Source of the DNA: Salvator merianae
Lineage: Eukaryota > Chordata > Lepidosauria > Squamata > Teiidae
Direction of reading: 5' to 3'
DNA: 64,000 nucleotides
NCBI GenBank assembly: GCA_003586115.2
Contig: QVOM02000102.1
Span: 1,843,607 to 1,907,606, forward strand
Part shown: one piece after another, positions 1-11,110 of the stretch
How positions within the stretch are numbered: position 1 is the first letter of the stretch
Layout of the letters: each line of letters begins with the position of its first letter
Made by a program: the position numbers and the translations under genes
Notes under the pieces: model-generated
Database searches by the model: none
Told to the model about the DNA's origin: nothing
Seen by the model: the letters and a program-made list of their open reading frames with translations, nothing else

Positions 1-1471
1 AAATTTATATAATGCATTAAAATGGAGGTTTAATGCATTAGCTCTTTCTTTTAACTCCTGATTTTTTTTCTCAATCTGGGATTATTTGTACTAGGGTGAT
101 AGAAATCTCTTCCTTTAATTAAATGCTCAGTATCTAATAATTTTCAAAACTGCATTGGATATTTATGCTCAAAATGAGGATCTCATTCCATTTTAATTAA
201 AGGAGAGATAGAGGAGATCAATTTTTATTGATACTTTATCCAGATGGTAGCTTGTTGTTTTATAATTATTATTTTTTAGCTTTTGTTTTTTTAATATTTA
301 ATGGGATTGTTTGAAGTAGAATAGATTGTTCTCTTTCTATCTTGATTCATTGAATATCATTAGGGCTATAAGCTTTTATATATAGGGACAGACTTGGGAA
401 ACCTTGGAGACATGTTTTTGATAAAGATGTTTGGCTATTTTCCATTTATTTGATTGAAATGCATATTTTGTTAATAGTTTTACTATTTTGTTTACTGATT
501 GATTAGGGATGCTTGAAAGCAATACAGTATTTTAGGGATTAACTTCATTTTTATTGCTGAGATCTGGCCAAACAGCAATAAACATTTTAGTTTCCAAATT
601 GAATTTATTTACTGAGCTCAATAGTGGACAATAATTATTACCATTTTATCAAGGCTCTTAGAAATAAATATTCCTAAATGCTTTATACCTTTATTTTGTT
701 TGTACAGTCTGGAGATTTCACAACACTGTGTTTGTATCATTGGCAAAACAGTTTTAAATAAAAATTGTGATGTATTTAAATGAATTTGTAATCCTGAAAC
801 CATAGCAATATCTTGAGTTATTTGTTTCAACTTTGTTACTGTTCTTTTACCTGTTATAATTAAAGTGTCAGCAGCATACATATTAATTTTGGTTTGTATA
901 TTGTTAAATTGATAAGGTACTATTTCTTTATCAGAATGAATAATACTAGCTAGTATCTCCATTGCTATGTTAAACAATAATGGGGATAAGGGACAACCTT
1001 GATTTGTGCCTGTGTCTAATTTTACTTTTTCTGAGTGTGCTCCATTTCTTCTTAATTTTGCTGTGTTTCCTTCATAGAAGACTTTTTATCATTTTTAAAA
1101 ATGATTCTCCAAAATTAATATGTGCTAATACTTTCATTAATGATTATGATTGAGTTTCAAATACTTTAAATATGTTAAGACTTATCATTTTTAATTGTTT
1201 CTTGTTCAATGAACTATGTATTAAATAACATTTAAACTATGTATTATACTGCTCTTATTGGTTCATATGTAATTCTGCTTTGTATGAAACTGTATTGATC
1301 TTTATGTATATCTTTAATGAAATGATGTATTCTGCTCAATAAATAGCAGTAAACAATTATAATCAACATTCGTTAATGAAATTGGTCTGTATGAATTTGG
1401 GGAGCTTTTGCCATGTTTTAAGATTGGTAATATAATTGAGTCCAATGTAGGCTTTCATGGCTGGTTTCAAT
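1..1471 (-). mobile_element. L1 ORF2 reverse transcriptase, C-terminal half (decayed)
   Basis: Minus-strand translation from about 1010 downward gives the L1 pattern NQGCPLSPLLFNIAMEI, then MYAAD where the catalytic YADD box belongs, then KHLGIFISKSL and, near 510-570, ISAIKMKLIPKILYCFQ. These match the order of palm, YADD and thumb blocks in tetrapod L1 ORF2. The best open stretch is 618-977. The first catalytic aspartate is replaced by alanine and stops occur throughout, so the copy is dead. It continues beyond the left edge of the window and resumes at 1711. Confidence 0.85.
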
Positions 1472-1710
1472 CTCATTTGTAGTAGTTTTTGGGCTATTGT
1501 GCCGTTTTCTATAGTTCTTCTGAGAACCTAAGCTTTTGGACATAGATACAATGTCCATCTTCAGAGGATATGACTTCTGGAAGAGTCCAGTTTTGACTCT
1601 TCCAGAAGTCAGATCCTCCGAAGATGGACATCATAGCTGTGTCTGAAAACTTAGGTTCTCAGAAGAACTATATAACATGGCACAATCGCCCAAAAATTAC
1701 TAGAAATGAG
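1472..1710. repeat. 239-bp imperfect palindrome, Penelope pseudo-LTR-like, inserted in L1
   Basis: The ends CTCATTTGTAGTAG and the complement of CTAGAAATGAG begin two arms of about 115 nt that pair along their length. A perfect 14-nt inner stem lies at 1574-1587 and 1595-1608. Each arm carries the order CTCTGAAGA or CTCCGAAGA, a short hairpin (GGACAT/ATGTCC on the minus arm), then an AAAA-rich segment (GAAAAC at 1645-1650 on the plus arm), CTTAGG, and a stretch ending in GGCACA and GCCC. That order resembles the hammerhead ribozyme core (CUGANGA, stem II, GAAA) known in Penelope-like pseudo-LTRs. The palindrome is direct observation; the Penelope and hammerhead assignment is inference. Related copies are at 25591-25690 and 29815-29915. 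Confidence 0.6.
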
Positions 1711-2108
1711 ACAATTGTGTTCCTCCATGAGGCTGGGATAGTCTTCCTTTTGGCACCTTGTTAAATAATCTTGTCAGATATGGAATTAACTTATCTCCAA
1801 ATGCTTTGTAGAATGATGAAGTAAAACCATCAGAACCTGGAGCTTTATTTATTTTTAGAATAGTTGTCTTACCTCTACTTCTATAACAGAAGAATTCATG
1901 TTCTCTTCTGATTAATTTTTGCAAGGCAGTAGATGTGATAAGTTCAACTTGTTTGGAAGAATATAATTTATCATAAAAATAATAAAATAATCTGATTATG
2001 TTAGTCCTATCAGAATTTCCTTTTGTAATCTCTCATTTTAATTATGTAACTATTTTGTTTTCTTTTTTGGAGACTAGTAACCAGAAGTTTTGAATTTCTA
2101 TTGCTGTC
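1711..2108 (-). mobile_element. L1 ORF2, N-terminal RT block (decayed)
   Basis: The minus-strand reading 1700-1924 contains KINKAPGSDGFTSSFYKAF followed by LTRLFN, the hallmark of the start of the L1 reverse transcriptase domain. It belongs to the same L1 copy as 1-1471, separated only by the palindrome, and is cut at 2108 by the hAT element. Its last 8 bases (TTGCTGTC) are duplicated on the far side of that insertion. Confidence 0.85.
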
Positions 2109-3097
<989 letters not shown>

Positions 3098-3105
3098 TTG
3101 CTGTC

Positions 3106-3430
3106 CATTCTATATTTCTGATTTGTATATAGAATGTTCTTAGCCATTTTACTAGAGTCTACCAATTCTAGTTCCTTCCTTTTTTTTTTTTTTTTTTAAC
3201 TTTAAGCTCTCAATTGATCGCTTTTTATGTTCAATTTCCAATATTTTCAGTTCTGATAATATATTTTCCCCTTTTTTGTTCATTCTTTTTTTTTTTTCCA
3301 GTTTGGATGATAATACTGTGGGTGAACCTATAATTTCAGCTTTCATATTCAGCTTTCAAATTTCAGTTTCATTTTGATCATTCTTTTCCAAATAATGTAT
3401 TATTTCTTTTTCTAAATCTTACTTTATTGT
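3106..3430 (-). mobile_element. L1 ORF2 linker between endonuclease and RT (decayed)
   Basis: The minus-strand frame 3152-3346 reads MKAEIIGSPTVLSSKLEKKK followed by ELKILEIEHKKR, the lysine-rich region between the endonuclease and RT of L1 ORF2. It continues the L1 at 1711-2108 directly after the hAT insertion. The endonuclease itself is absent; the L1 match ends near 3430 where CR1-derived sequence begins. Confidence 0.7.
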
Positions 3431-3439
3431 TAGATAGTA

Positions 3440-3950
3440 GGCTTGGTGGAAATGTCCACTCCTTGTAGGCCAGAATATGCTGTGGGACCCTTTCTGGCAA
3501 TACTTTAGGAAGTGCCACTGGAAATGGCACCAGAAGTGGATCCTCCCAGAAACTGTGAAGGCAGGGATCTTTCTTTTCTGGATTTTGCATTCTCTGAGGG
3601 CTCTTTGGAGGCAGCAGCAGGGACTTGGCCAGAATAGACTGTCCAAGAGTGCAATAGACCATGTAGTGCAGAACACAGTGGCCAATCAGCCGCACAAGGA
3701 ACCCCCTGCAGCAAGACTTACACACAGCCTCTGCAAGCAGTTTCCAAGTAGCTGGACTTAGGATGCAAGCCCCTCCTACTGACATCACGTTTAATAACCA
3801 ATGATAGCCCTGACTTCCATGAATTAATTCAAAACATTTTAAACCATTTAAGTTGGTGGCCAACACCCCATTTTCCCTGTATCCATGAATCTTCCCTCCA
3901 TGACTATAGTAAAGCAAATGGGACTTAATGTACTCAAGGTTCATGTTACC
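3440..3950 (-). mobile_element. CR1/L3-type LINE 3' end fragment
   Basis: The minus-strand frame from 3944 contains LATNLNGLKCFELIHGSQ and then YHWLLN, which matches the last residues of CR1 ORF2 in squamates (a VMATNLDGFKKG...DRFMED type block, from family knowledge). The plus-strand fragment at 59930-60030 has the same end. The part between 3440 and about 3650 is probably 3' untranslated sequence of the element but is less certain. The 188-residue open frame here is a chance join of this piece with L1. Confidence 0.55.
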
Positions 3951-6838
3951 TAAAAAAAAAAGCAGCCATTTTCAACTTCCAGCCTCTACCAATTTTTTCA
4001 GTCTACACCTCTCATGACCCTTGAATGAGCAAATATTATATCTTTGTAGGAACAACTAGTAGCATGGGTGATATTGGAAACTCCTGTTAATAGCACACAT
4101 TGGTTTGTAGACTTCCTCGGAAGTGCAAGCTGAAAACCTCTTCTCCATAATGATAAGAATTAGGCCTTTGAAAAGCTATAGATAGAAGCTGTATGTTAGG
4201 GATTCCCCTGTCTGTCAAATTGTGCCAAGGGAATCCTTTGATTCTATTTAATGGGTGGGGGAAGCAGGATTGACTGCAAACTGGTGGCTGGGGATTCCCT
4301 TGCCACAATTTGATAGGCAGGAAGGAAGGCTTGCCCTACCCTCAGAATTGAAGTGAGGTTCCCAGCTTCAATTGTGAAGAGGGGCTGAAGTCCTTCCCTG
4401 TCTTTGAAAATGCAAACATCGCTGAGGTGACCAGTAGTTTCTGCTGAGTTCCTGCTGAGAAGCAGTGGTGCTTATAGTGGCATAGCAAGAGAAAAGTGTG
4501 GCATCAGTGTGGACACCACACTCTTCTTCTGCATTAAATGAACAATGAGGGCACAGTGGTATGCAGACATTCACTGCACATTCAAGGCACCATAAAGGCA
4601 CCATGGAAATTCTATTATAGTCTTTGAATTCCCTTATAATTTTTCAAAATTCAAGATTCAACTAAATGATGGCAATTACATCGTTTATGGCACATGAATT
4701 TATCTTGCTAGTTATGGACATCTGTAGGAGGAAATTTTCAATTAAAGCGGAGGTAATGAAGAAACTCTGCATCAGAACTAAAGCTGAGCATTAAAGTGTC
4801 CATAATGAGAATTCAACTATGCAGAATGAAACATTTCTCTTATTTATTGTTTCTCTGATGGCTGTTTTAGTGATCAGGTGATAGCTAATTAACAACACAG
4901 TGTAAGAAAGTTTAAAAGATCCTTAGCTAGCAAGTATGCCCTTCATTTTGGATGCTTAAACAGTCAAAGACAATGTTAACATATGTTTCTCAAATACTTT
5001 AAAATTAACAAAAGAAGGCTAAGAAGAATATTCATCATATCAAAAGGAAAAACCTGCTAGTTCCTGAAGCTAGCAGTGTTAAGATATAGTACTATATGTG
5101 TGTACCTCATAACCAAATATGTGTGCTTGTGTTGAGAGGAAGATGTCAATAGTTATTATAAGAACTACAAAACAATCAGTATTTGCTATTTTTAAAGTAG
5201 GGAAGGGCAGAAAGGGAAAATTCTAACAAGCACCATATTTTGGACTTTCCCCTTTACTTGCCATGATTGAACTGCATCTGATTTTCCAGACTCTATTAAC
5301 TCCTTTGTAAAAAAAAACCCAACCAACCAACCAAAAAACAAACAAACTATAGTACACCCCCCCCCTTATTTTACCTGCACATTGTAGAATTGTAGGCCAA
5401 CTGCCTGTGTGGTGACATTGTTAAGTTAGCCATGAAAAGGAGCCTGGAACCCTACAGTCCAGAACAGGGAGAGATAGAAAGAAGACATATTGGCAGTTTT
5501 GTTGCCTTTTGTTTTTGGCCTTTTCCTGCTAAAAATTGGCATCCTTCCAGTGTGACCGCAAAAGACAAATGAAAAATAGCATTGGTTAGCTCATGGTTTA
5601 GTGCCATCACCCACTGGATGATATGGCCTAATTTGAGCTTTAGAGGAGGTGTTGAGATAGTTCTCATTCCTGAATAAGGAGGGCAGCAGGACAGGGGAGT
5701 GGAAGGGTTGGAGTGGGAACCCAGTGCAGAAGTCCTGTTCCTGGCTCTGGTTCAGCAAGCTGGAGTGGTGCAGAGTGACTCGATGGGATGGCTGGAGGGC
5801 TTTTCCCAGTGGGCTGCCGGAGTCACCTGGTGAAGGCAGCCTTGCTGAACTGGTGGCTATTTGTCCCACAAGAAAAATGGAGTGGGTAAGTGAGCTGGCT
5901 GTACTCACTTCACAATCCCGCCTTATATTTAATCCATTTTCACATCTTATATTGAATCCATTTTCAGAGATCACATGCCAAAATGCATTTCCACTTCTTC
6001 TCTGGACTATCTCCTCCAATTCAAACTATCCTGGGTTCCTCCTCAGCATTGGGTCAGGGGAGGTTGGGGGTTGCCACACAGCAATCAACACATGCTCAGA
6101 AGTCCATGAACTGTGCTCGGATCACAAGGTACAAGTGAGCATAGAACTCACTTGTCCAGGTAAAGGGCTGCATGTCTCACTCAACCACAACGTGGAGTAC
6201 ATCTATTGATACAATTGCTTCCAGGTGCCCTTGGAGACCCTGCAGAACTTGTAAAGCCCTCTAGTAGAGTGGCAAACAAGAGGGTCAGTGGTTAAAGTGA
6301 AAGTTGTATAAATTGCAATACAAATCTGACCAACCACAGGTCAGAGTGCATTATTATGCCTACCATGTAGTGTTGATGGTGACAAAGAACACTTTCTTTA
6401 CTGCCACTACTGCATTTTCAAGTAGCCATCTAGCAGAGCTTTTCTGCGTGTGTAAAGGACTGCTGTCTCTAGCTATGAGAATCCATTTATAGCACCTTTA
6501 AAGGCTTGCTGTGATACATTTTTGAGGCAATTTCAGGCCAAAGTTGCTTAGATTTGCATGGAATTGGGCCACACAGTTGAAAAACAGTTAAGTGGAAGCA
6601 TCCATAACACCACCTGCTCCTCTTATTAACAATATTAATTATTATTGTGTGAGGTGTTTGTAGGAATCCAGCAAGCCATTTGTCTCGTTATCCCTTATAG
6701 CTAATAAATGTATGACTATGTGGCTTCACAAAGTGATATATACCTAACTGTGGAAGGAGGAGGTAACAGCAATGGATGAGGAAGCTGTGGTATGCTCTGT
6801 CCTTAAAAGGACCTTTCTGGGTCCAGAAGTATCACACT
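3951..6838. other. Intergenic stretch without recognised gene
   Basis: I recognise no coding exon or named repeat apart from the inverted repeat at 4207-4321. An A-rich patch with AACC units lies at about 5308-5350, followed by a C9 run near 5357. A plus-strand open frame at 5724-6209 has no domain, no repeat match and no compositional support. Confidence 0.5.
4207..4321. repeat. 30-bp inverted repeat with 55-bp spacer
   Basis: The left arm 4207-4236 begins CCTGTCTGTCAAATTGTG and the right arm 4292-4321 ends CACAATTTGATAGGCAGG. The arms pair over about 30 nt with three differences. This is probably the core of a small degraded MITE; no target duplication is evident. Confidence 0.55.
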
Positions 6839-7137
6839 GGGCTTATTTGCACTTGACAGTAGCAAACATTTAGCCTGCTTCAGCTCTGCACTGCAAAGCG
6901 ACTGGGAGTGGGCTTCATTTGTTCTTTATCGCTTCTATTGCTGGTGAAGTAATTTGTAGTATGGAACCTTACCTGGAGCTTATAGTGAGCTTCAGGTAAG
7001 ATTTCATCTGCACTTACCTGCAGTGCAGTGGCCATCTTTGGTGCAATGTGTCCATCGCGCAAGCACGATTGCACATGCATGATGGGGTATTGGGCCTGAT
7101 TGGGCCCGTGCTAGCATAGTAAGTGCAAAAATGGTCC
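6839..7137. mobile_element. GGCC-type MITE (about 300 bp)
   Basis: The left end GGGCTTATTTGCACTTG and the right end TAAGTGCAAAAATGGTCC are imperfect inverted copies and resemble the ends of the B-family MITEs at 35058 and 58575. No coding sequence. The target duplication is not clear (ACT against AGT). Confidence 0.5.
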
Positions 7138-7239
7138 AGTTGCCCAAATCCCATTGTTTGGCAAGGTACTGGGTAGACTGGTGAGTACTTAGATACAGGC
7201 ATGCTAGAAGGAAATATATTATCAAGACTCATTTCATTC

Positions 7240-7484
7240 TGGCTCCAGGTGGGGTTATGACAATGAAATTACCTTGGTCATTCTCATGAATGAATTTTAT
7301 TGAGAGAGGGCCAGGGAAAATGCAATTTTGCTAGTTCTTCTTGATTTCTCAGTGCCTTTGATATCATTGAACAGGGTATCTTCCTGGATTGAGTTGAGGG
7401 ATGGAAATTGGGAGCATTGAATTACATGGTTCTCTTCCTGTCTCCATATTAGACTCTAGAAAGTACCAGTGAGTGTTTGACCCC
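7240..7484 (+). mobile_element. L2-type LINE, RT fragment part 1
   Basis: The sequence runs through the L2 segment coding for a leucine-rich LLDFS-like block followed by a region around ATATCATTGAACAGGGTATC (SAAFDTIDH block in intact copies). It breaks at about 7484 where an L1 3' end is inserted and resumes at about 8015 in the same orientation. Confidence 0.65.
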
Positions 7485-7489
7485 CTTGA

Positions 7490-8006
7490 AAACTCTTACG
7501 TTTTAAAAATTTTATTTGCAGCAGCAAAACTGGCAATAGCGCAAGGCTGGAAAGACTACAAAAAAACTGACAATAACTCTCTGGTATGACAAAATTTGGG
7601 ATTTTGTAGCTAATGAGCTTATAACTTGGAGGATTAAGAAAATTGCCGTCCAGAAGTGTCTGATTCTTAAAAAAAAAGTCTCCTCTACTAAATGCTTTAC
7701 CAATTTTGCATATGTCTAGTTGGGCTGACTCCAGACTTATTAACTGGTAGTTTAAGGCATAGAATATTACTGACAGTTCTAGGAATACACCTAGTATAAA
7801 TACATTTTTATGTTAGACATGTGGATTTCTAATTATATACATATAATGGTTAATTCTATGTTATATATGATAAGTTATACTTGGGTTGTAACTACTTTGT
7901 TTGTACTACACTTTGTTGTATGTAAGATAATATTAATAAAAGGAGAAGAGAAACCTAAATTTGTTCTCAGAAGATTAAATAAATATTAAAGGAAAAAAAA
8001 AAAAAG
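7490..8006 (+). mobile_element. 5'-truncated L1 3' end inserted in L2
   Basis: The plus-strand reading near 7515-7565 gives LFAAAKLAIAQGWKDYKK, matching the C-terminal IAxxWK block of L1 ORF2, followed by about 400 bp of AT-rich 3' region and an A-rich end with AATAAA and A13 at about 7991-8004. It lies between two collinear halves of an L2 copy, which shows it arrived later than the L2. Confidence 0.7.
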
Positions 8007-8014
8007 AGGAAAAC

Positions 8015-9025
8015 TATAATGTGGAATTCTCCAGGGATCAGTTCTGTCCTGAGTGCTCCTTATTATTTATAGAAGGACAATGAGAGAGGTCTTCAGGAGA
8101 TCTGGAGTGACGTACCATCAGTATGCTGATGACAACCAGCTCTACCTTTCTATTCCATTTGAGTCAGTTAATGAAGTTTAGATTCTTGATTATTGCCTGG
8201 ATGTGGACTGAGAAATCGAAGCTGAATCCAAACAAGGTAGAAGTACTGTGCATCATCAGGTTTCATATATACATATATGCCCAAGTAAGAATAAGTGCAT
8301 GATCTGGGAGTTCTTCTGGGTTCATTGCTGTCACCTGAGACTTTGGTGGCAGCATTGGTTGGAAATGGCTAATGGAATGGCTCCATCTCCATCTGGTTCT
8401 GCAGTTTTGATCCTTCCTGGATATAGACAACTTGGTCATGGTGATACATATTTTGGTAACCTCCAGACTAGATATGAGTTCTGCATATTCTTGAAGGCAG
8501 TCTGGAAGTTGGAACCAGTGTATAATGCAACAGCCTGACTGCTGAAGGGAGTTTCTGGCCAGTCTTGAAATATCTATATTGGTTGCCTATTCACTATCAA
8601 ACCTGATTCAAGGTGTTGACACATATAAGGCCCTAAGTAGCTTGGGACCCAACTATCTGGAGTGCCTTCTTCCATGTAGATCTGCCTGCATATTAAGATC
8701 ACATGAGGAAGCCCTTAGATTTTCCGCCATCCTTGGAGATTCAAGGGGTGGTGGCATTTGAGACAGCCTTTCCTGTGAAGCCCTTCAGGCTTTGGAGCAG
8801 CCTCCCAGTGAAGATACACCAGGTACGATTGTTATATGACTTTTGATGCCTGATTAAAAATATGCCTCTTCATTCAGGCCTTGGATCTTTAGCTCCCTCC
8901 TAATGTTATCACTCTAGGCTAGGAGGGTTGTATTTACATTATATTTTATATTTCTTATTAATTTTATTCATGTTTATTGAATATTGTGATATGCCCTCAC
9001 GTGGAAAGGCAGGAGAACGGGTGAG
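8015..9025 (+). mobile_element. L2-type LINE, RT fragment part 2 and 3' end
   Basis: The sequence resumes with an RT block (GATCAGTTCTGTCCTGAGTG, then CAGTATGCTGATGACA coding QYADD). It then follows the L2 order: a KLNPNK-like segment, the ATTGGTTGCCTATTCACTA (W-L-P-I) block near 8578, the GGCCCTAAGTAGCTTGGGAC (K-A-L-x-x-L-G) block near 8629, and the AT-rich 3' region ending near 9025. Stops and frameshifts are frequent. Confidence 0.8.
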
Positions 9026-9379
9026 ATGGTATTGCCCTTGATATTCCTATGTAAATCATTACTAAGTAACTTAAAGACTTCATGGTGTGGGCATCTTGAC
9101 CTTTTGGAGCTTGTGGTTCCTACTAGAATTAGATGGAATGGTCAAATAGAAGGTGCAGTAACTCAGTGGTTTAACTGTAAGGAAGGAAGATTAGTATGTA
9201 TGGCCCTTCTGAATGTACATCTTCAGACACATCTAATGGTACTCTTGATACTTATAGGTTACTTGTAGGCAAACTCCAAACATTCATAATAAGCAGTCCA
9301 AATCTATAAGAAGGCGATTATATGTAGCTTCAAATGAAATGGAATAATATATTCAACATAGAAAAGTGAAAAAGGAAAA
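9026..9379. other. Unassigned sequence between two LINEs
   Basis: No repeat or gene recognised. It joins the L2 3' end to the start of the Vingi-like LINE fragment. Confidence 0.4.
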
Positions 9380-9991
9380 GACAATATAAAGCCTTACTTG
9401 GGAAGACCAACAAAATAACAACAGCAAAAAACAACCCTGCTGGTAAACAAAAAATGGAAGTAATGAGTTAAATCTAAAAACTCCTGTATTTTCTGGTGCT
9501 GTTTGTAAAATTCTTCTTATTTGTCATGCAGCATCCTAGCTGGTAACTGAGAGGTTTATTTTCACCAACTATATAAGGATCTTCACTATGATGATTTAAC
9601 TTTGGACCTACTGTCTTCTTCCTTACTATCTTGTCTGCCAGTAACAAGTGAAGAGTTAGAAAAATTAACAAATCATCTCAAAGCTTCTGGAATTCACTAC
9701 ATCCTCCTTGAGTTAATCAGGGTAAATTCTGATGGGGATTGGGTTCTGGTTCTGGCCTCTTTATTCACCCACATTAATAAAACATCTAATATATCAGAAG
9801 ATTGGGGGCAGCTATAATAGTACATCCAGATAAAATGGAACAAGCCTGCTAATTATAAACTAATTAACCTATTGAATATGTTTAGCAAACTCTATGCGAG
9901 ATATTTAAACTTGAAGCTTGTAAACTGGATGGAAGAGGAGAATTTATTTGAGCAAGAATAGGCAGGAAGATCCACAGCTGAGCACACCTTA
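9380..9991 (+). mobile_element. Vingi/I-like LINE RT fragment, part 1
   Basis: The plus-strand translation around 9800-9986 gives SEDWGQL, then a lysine-rich stretch, NYKLINLLNMFSKLYARYL and NWMEEENLFEQE, followed by STAEHT. This matches the NYRPISLL...KLYAxxLxxxLxxW segment of the RT in the longer element at 20940-25115. The fragment stops at 9991 where a nest of MITEs is inserted and resumes at 10869. The clade name is inference from motif spacing; I-, Vingi- or R1-type APE LINEs share these blocks. Confidence 0.6.
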
Positions 9992-10267
9992 GGGCCTTTC
10001 TGCACTTGCTGGTGTTCTACATCTGCAGTAAGGGCCTCCTGTCTGCCCTAGTACACTCTGGTGGTGCACGCCTCTGTGTTCCAGTTTACAAGGGGATCCG
10101 TTTCAGTGGTATGCCTTATGACACTGTCAAATTGGGTTCTCCAGGGGCTCCAAGGTTCACATGACCTTTGGCAGGCACTCGAGGTAGGCTGGAACACATT
10201 GCTGCCATACAGATAGTATTGTTCCAGTCTAGAGTTGATCCACCTCAGCCTTGGGACAGATCTCTTT

Positions 10268-10820
10268 GGACCTTTCCATACTCGTTGCCTGGTGAGCATC
10301 TCCATGCTCACTAGGCAACTGCATCTGCACCATATGATTGGGAGCAGACTCCAGCTACTCCTGGTCATGGTTAGTTGTGGTCCACAAATTGACTGGGACC
10401 AGCTAGGCTGCTCCTGGTAAGGTGCACTCCTGGTAAAGTATGATCTGTGGCACTGCTGGTTGCCATGGCAGTGGTCAGATGCTTACTGGTCACTGTCATG
10501 GCAAAGATTGGGAGCAGAACACCAGTGGTATCCTGTTGGTATTCCAGTCTAGGGCCCTGCAGTGTGGACAGTATGGCTCCCTCTGCACTTGGACTTATTC
10601 CAGATTATATCTCAGGATAGGGATCTGCCATCTGCATGCTATGGTAGACCCTGGGCAAGACCTTTCATAGTTTGCACTAGCATGTGCATAGCAAGTCCCT
10701 ATTCTGGGATATAATCCACAATAAGGCCAAGTGCAGAAAGGGCCTATATGTACTGCAGGGTCCATTCCACCTTAGAACAGGATAGTTATTCTGTTCTAAG
10801 GAACCAAGTGTGAAAATGCC
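10268..10820 (+). mobile_element. C-family MITE, middle member of the nest
   Basis: It starts GGACCTTTCCATACTCG and ends AAGTGTGAAAATGCC. The internal blocks match the copies at 39663-40116 and 62420-62841: paired GAGCATC/GATGCTC near the left end, GGGAGCAGACT, TTGCCATGGCAGTGG and TAGAACAGGATAGTTATTCT. A 170-bp A-family MITE splits it at 10575-10744. Confidence 0.65.
10575..10744 (+). mobile_element. A-family MITE, innermost member (TSD TAT)
   Basis: A palindromic 170-bp element with ends GGCTCCCTCTGCACTTG and GTGCAGAAAGGGCC. Both flanks are TAT (10572-10574 and 10745-10747), a 3-bp target duplication. Internal blocks CCAGATTATATCTCAGGATA and TATTCTGGGATATAATCCA form the second paired layer. 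Confidence 0.75.
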
Positions 10821-10868
10821 TCAGTTCCTGATCAACTATCCTGGACTTCCAGGTAAATTCAGAAAGGC

Positions 10869-11110
10869 TGCTTGTATTATACCACCTAGCAGAAAAATAT
10901 ACCCATGATCCAAATTGTACTTTGTATGCAGCATTCATAGACATTCAAGCTACTTTCAATTCCGTTTCAAAAATTAGACTTTGTTCCAGATTAAGGAATT
11001 CATTGATCAATAAACAGCATTTAATATTGATATAGAAATAAAGTGAGAGAAAATCAAGATGGCAGTCTGTCTAATTGTCTCCCTGTAGTTATGTATGCAG
11101 ATGATGGCTG
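10869..11110 (+). mobile_element. Vingi/I-like LINE RT fragment, part 2
   Basis: Reading resumes with LVLYHLAEKYTHDP, then LYAAFIDIQATFNSVSK, which is the RT block A region (FIDL..AFDS in intact copies) and corresponds to FIDFSATFGSMHR in the element at 20940-25115. A further VVMYADDG-like box lies near 11090-11106. Homology ends near 11110. Confidence 0.65.

Larger units (their letters stand above)
9992..10868. mobile_element. D-family GGCC MITE, outer member of a three-deep nest
   Basis: The left end is GGGCCTTTCTGCACTTG, preceded by TTA; the right end is close to TTCAGAAAGGC at 10859-10868. Left-hand body 9992-10267 and right-hand body 10821-10868 together resemble the copy at 25733-26112 (shared GTTCCAGTTTACA and CAACTAT..GG..TTCC..G blocks). 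A C-family MITE occupies its middle. It sits in the RT region of a Vingi-like LINE. Confidence 0.6.

Noticed and set aside
3378..3944. 188-residue minus-strand open frame
   Set aside because: It joins a CR1 C-terminus and 3' untranslated sequence to L1 sequence; it is not one gene.
5724..6209. 161-residue plus-strand open frame
   Set aside because: No domain, no start context, no splice logic and a competing frame on the other strand at 5591-6019.
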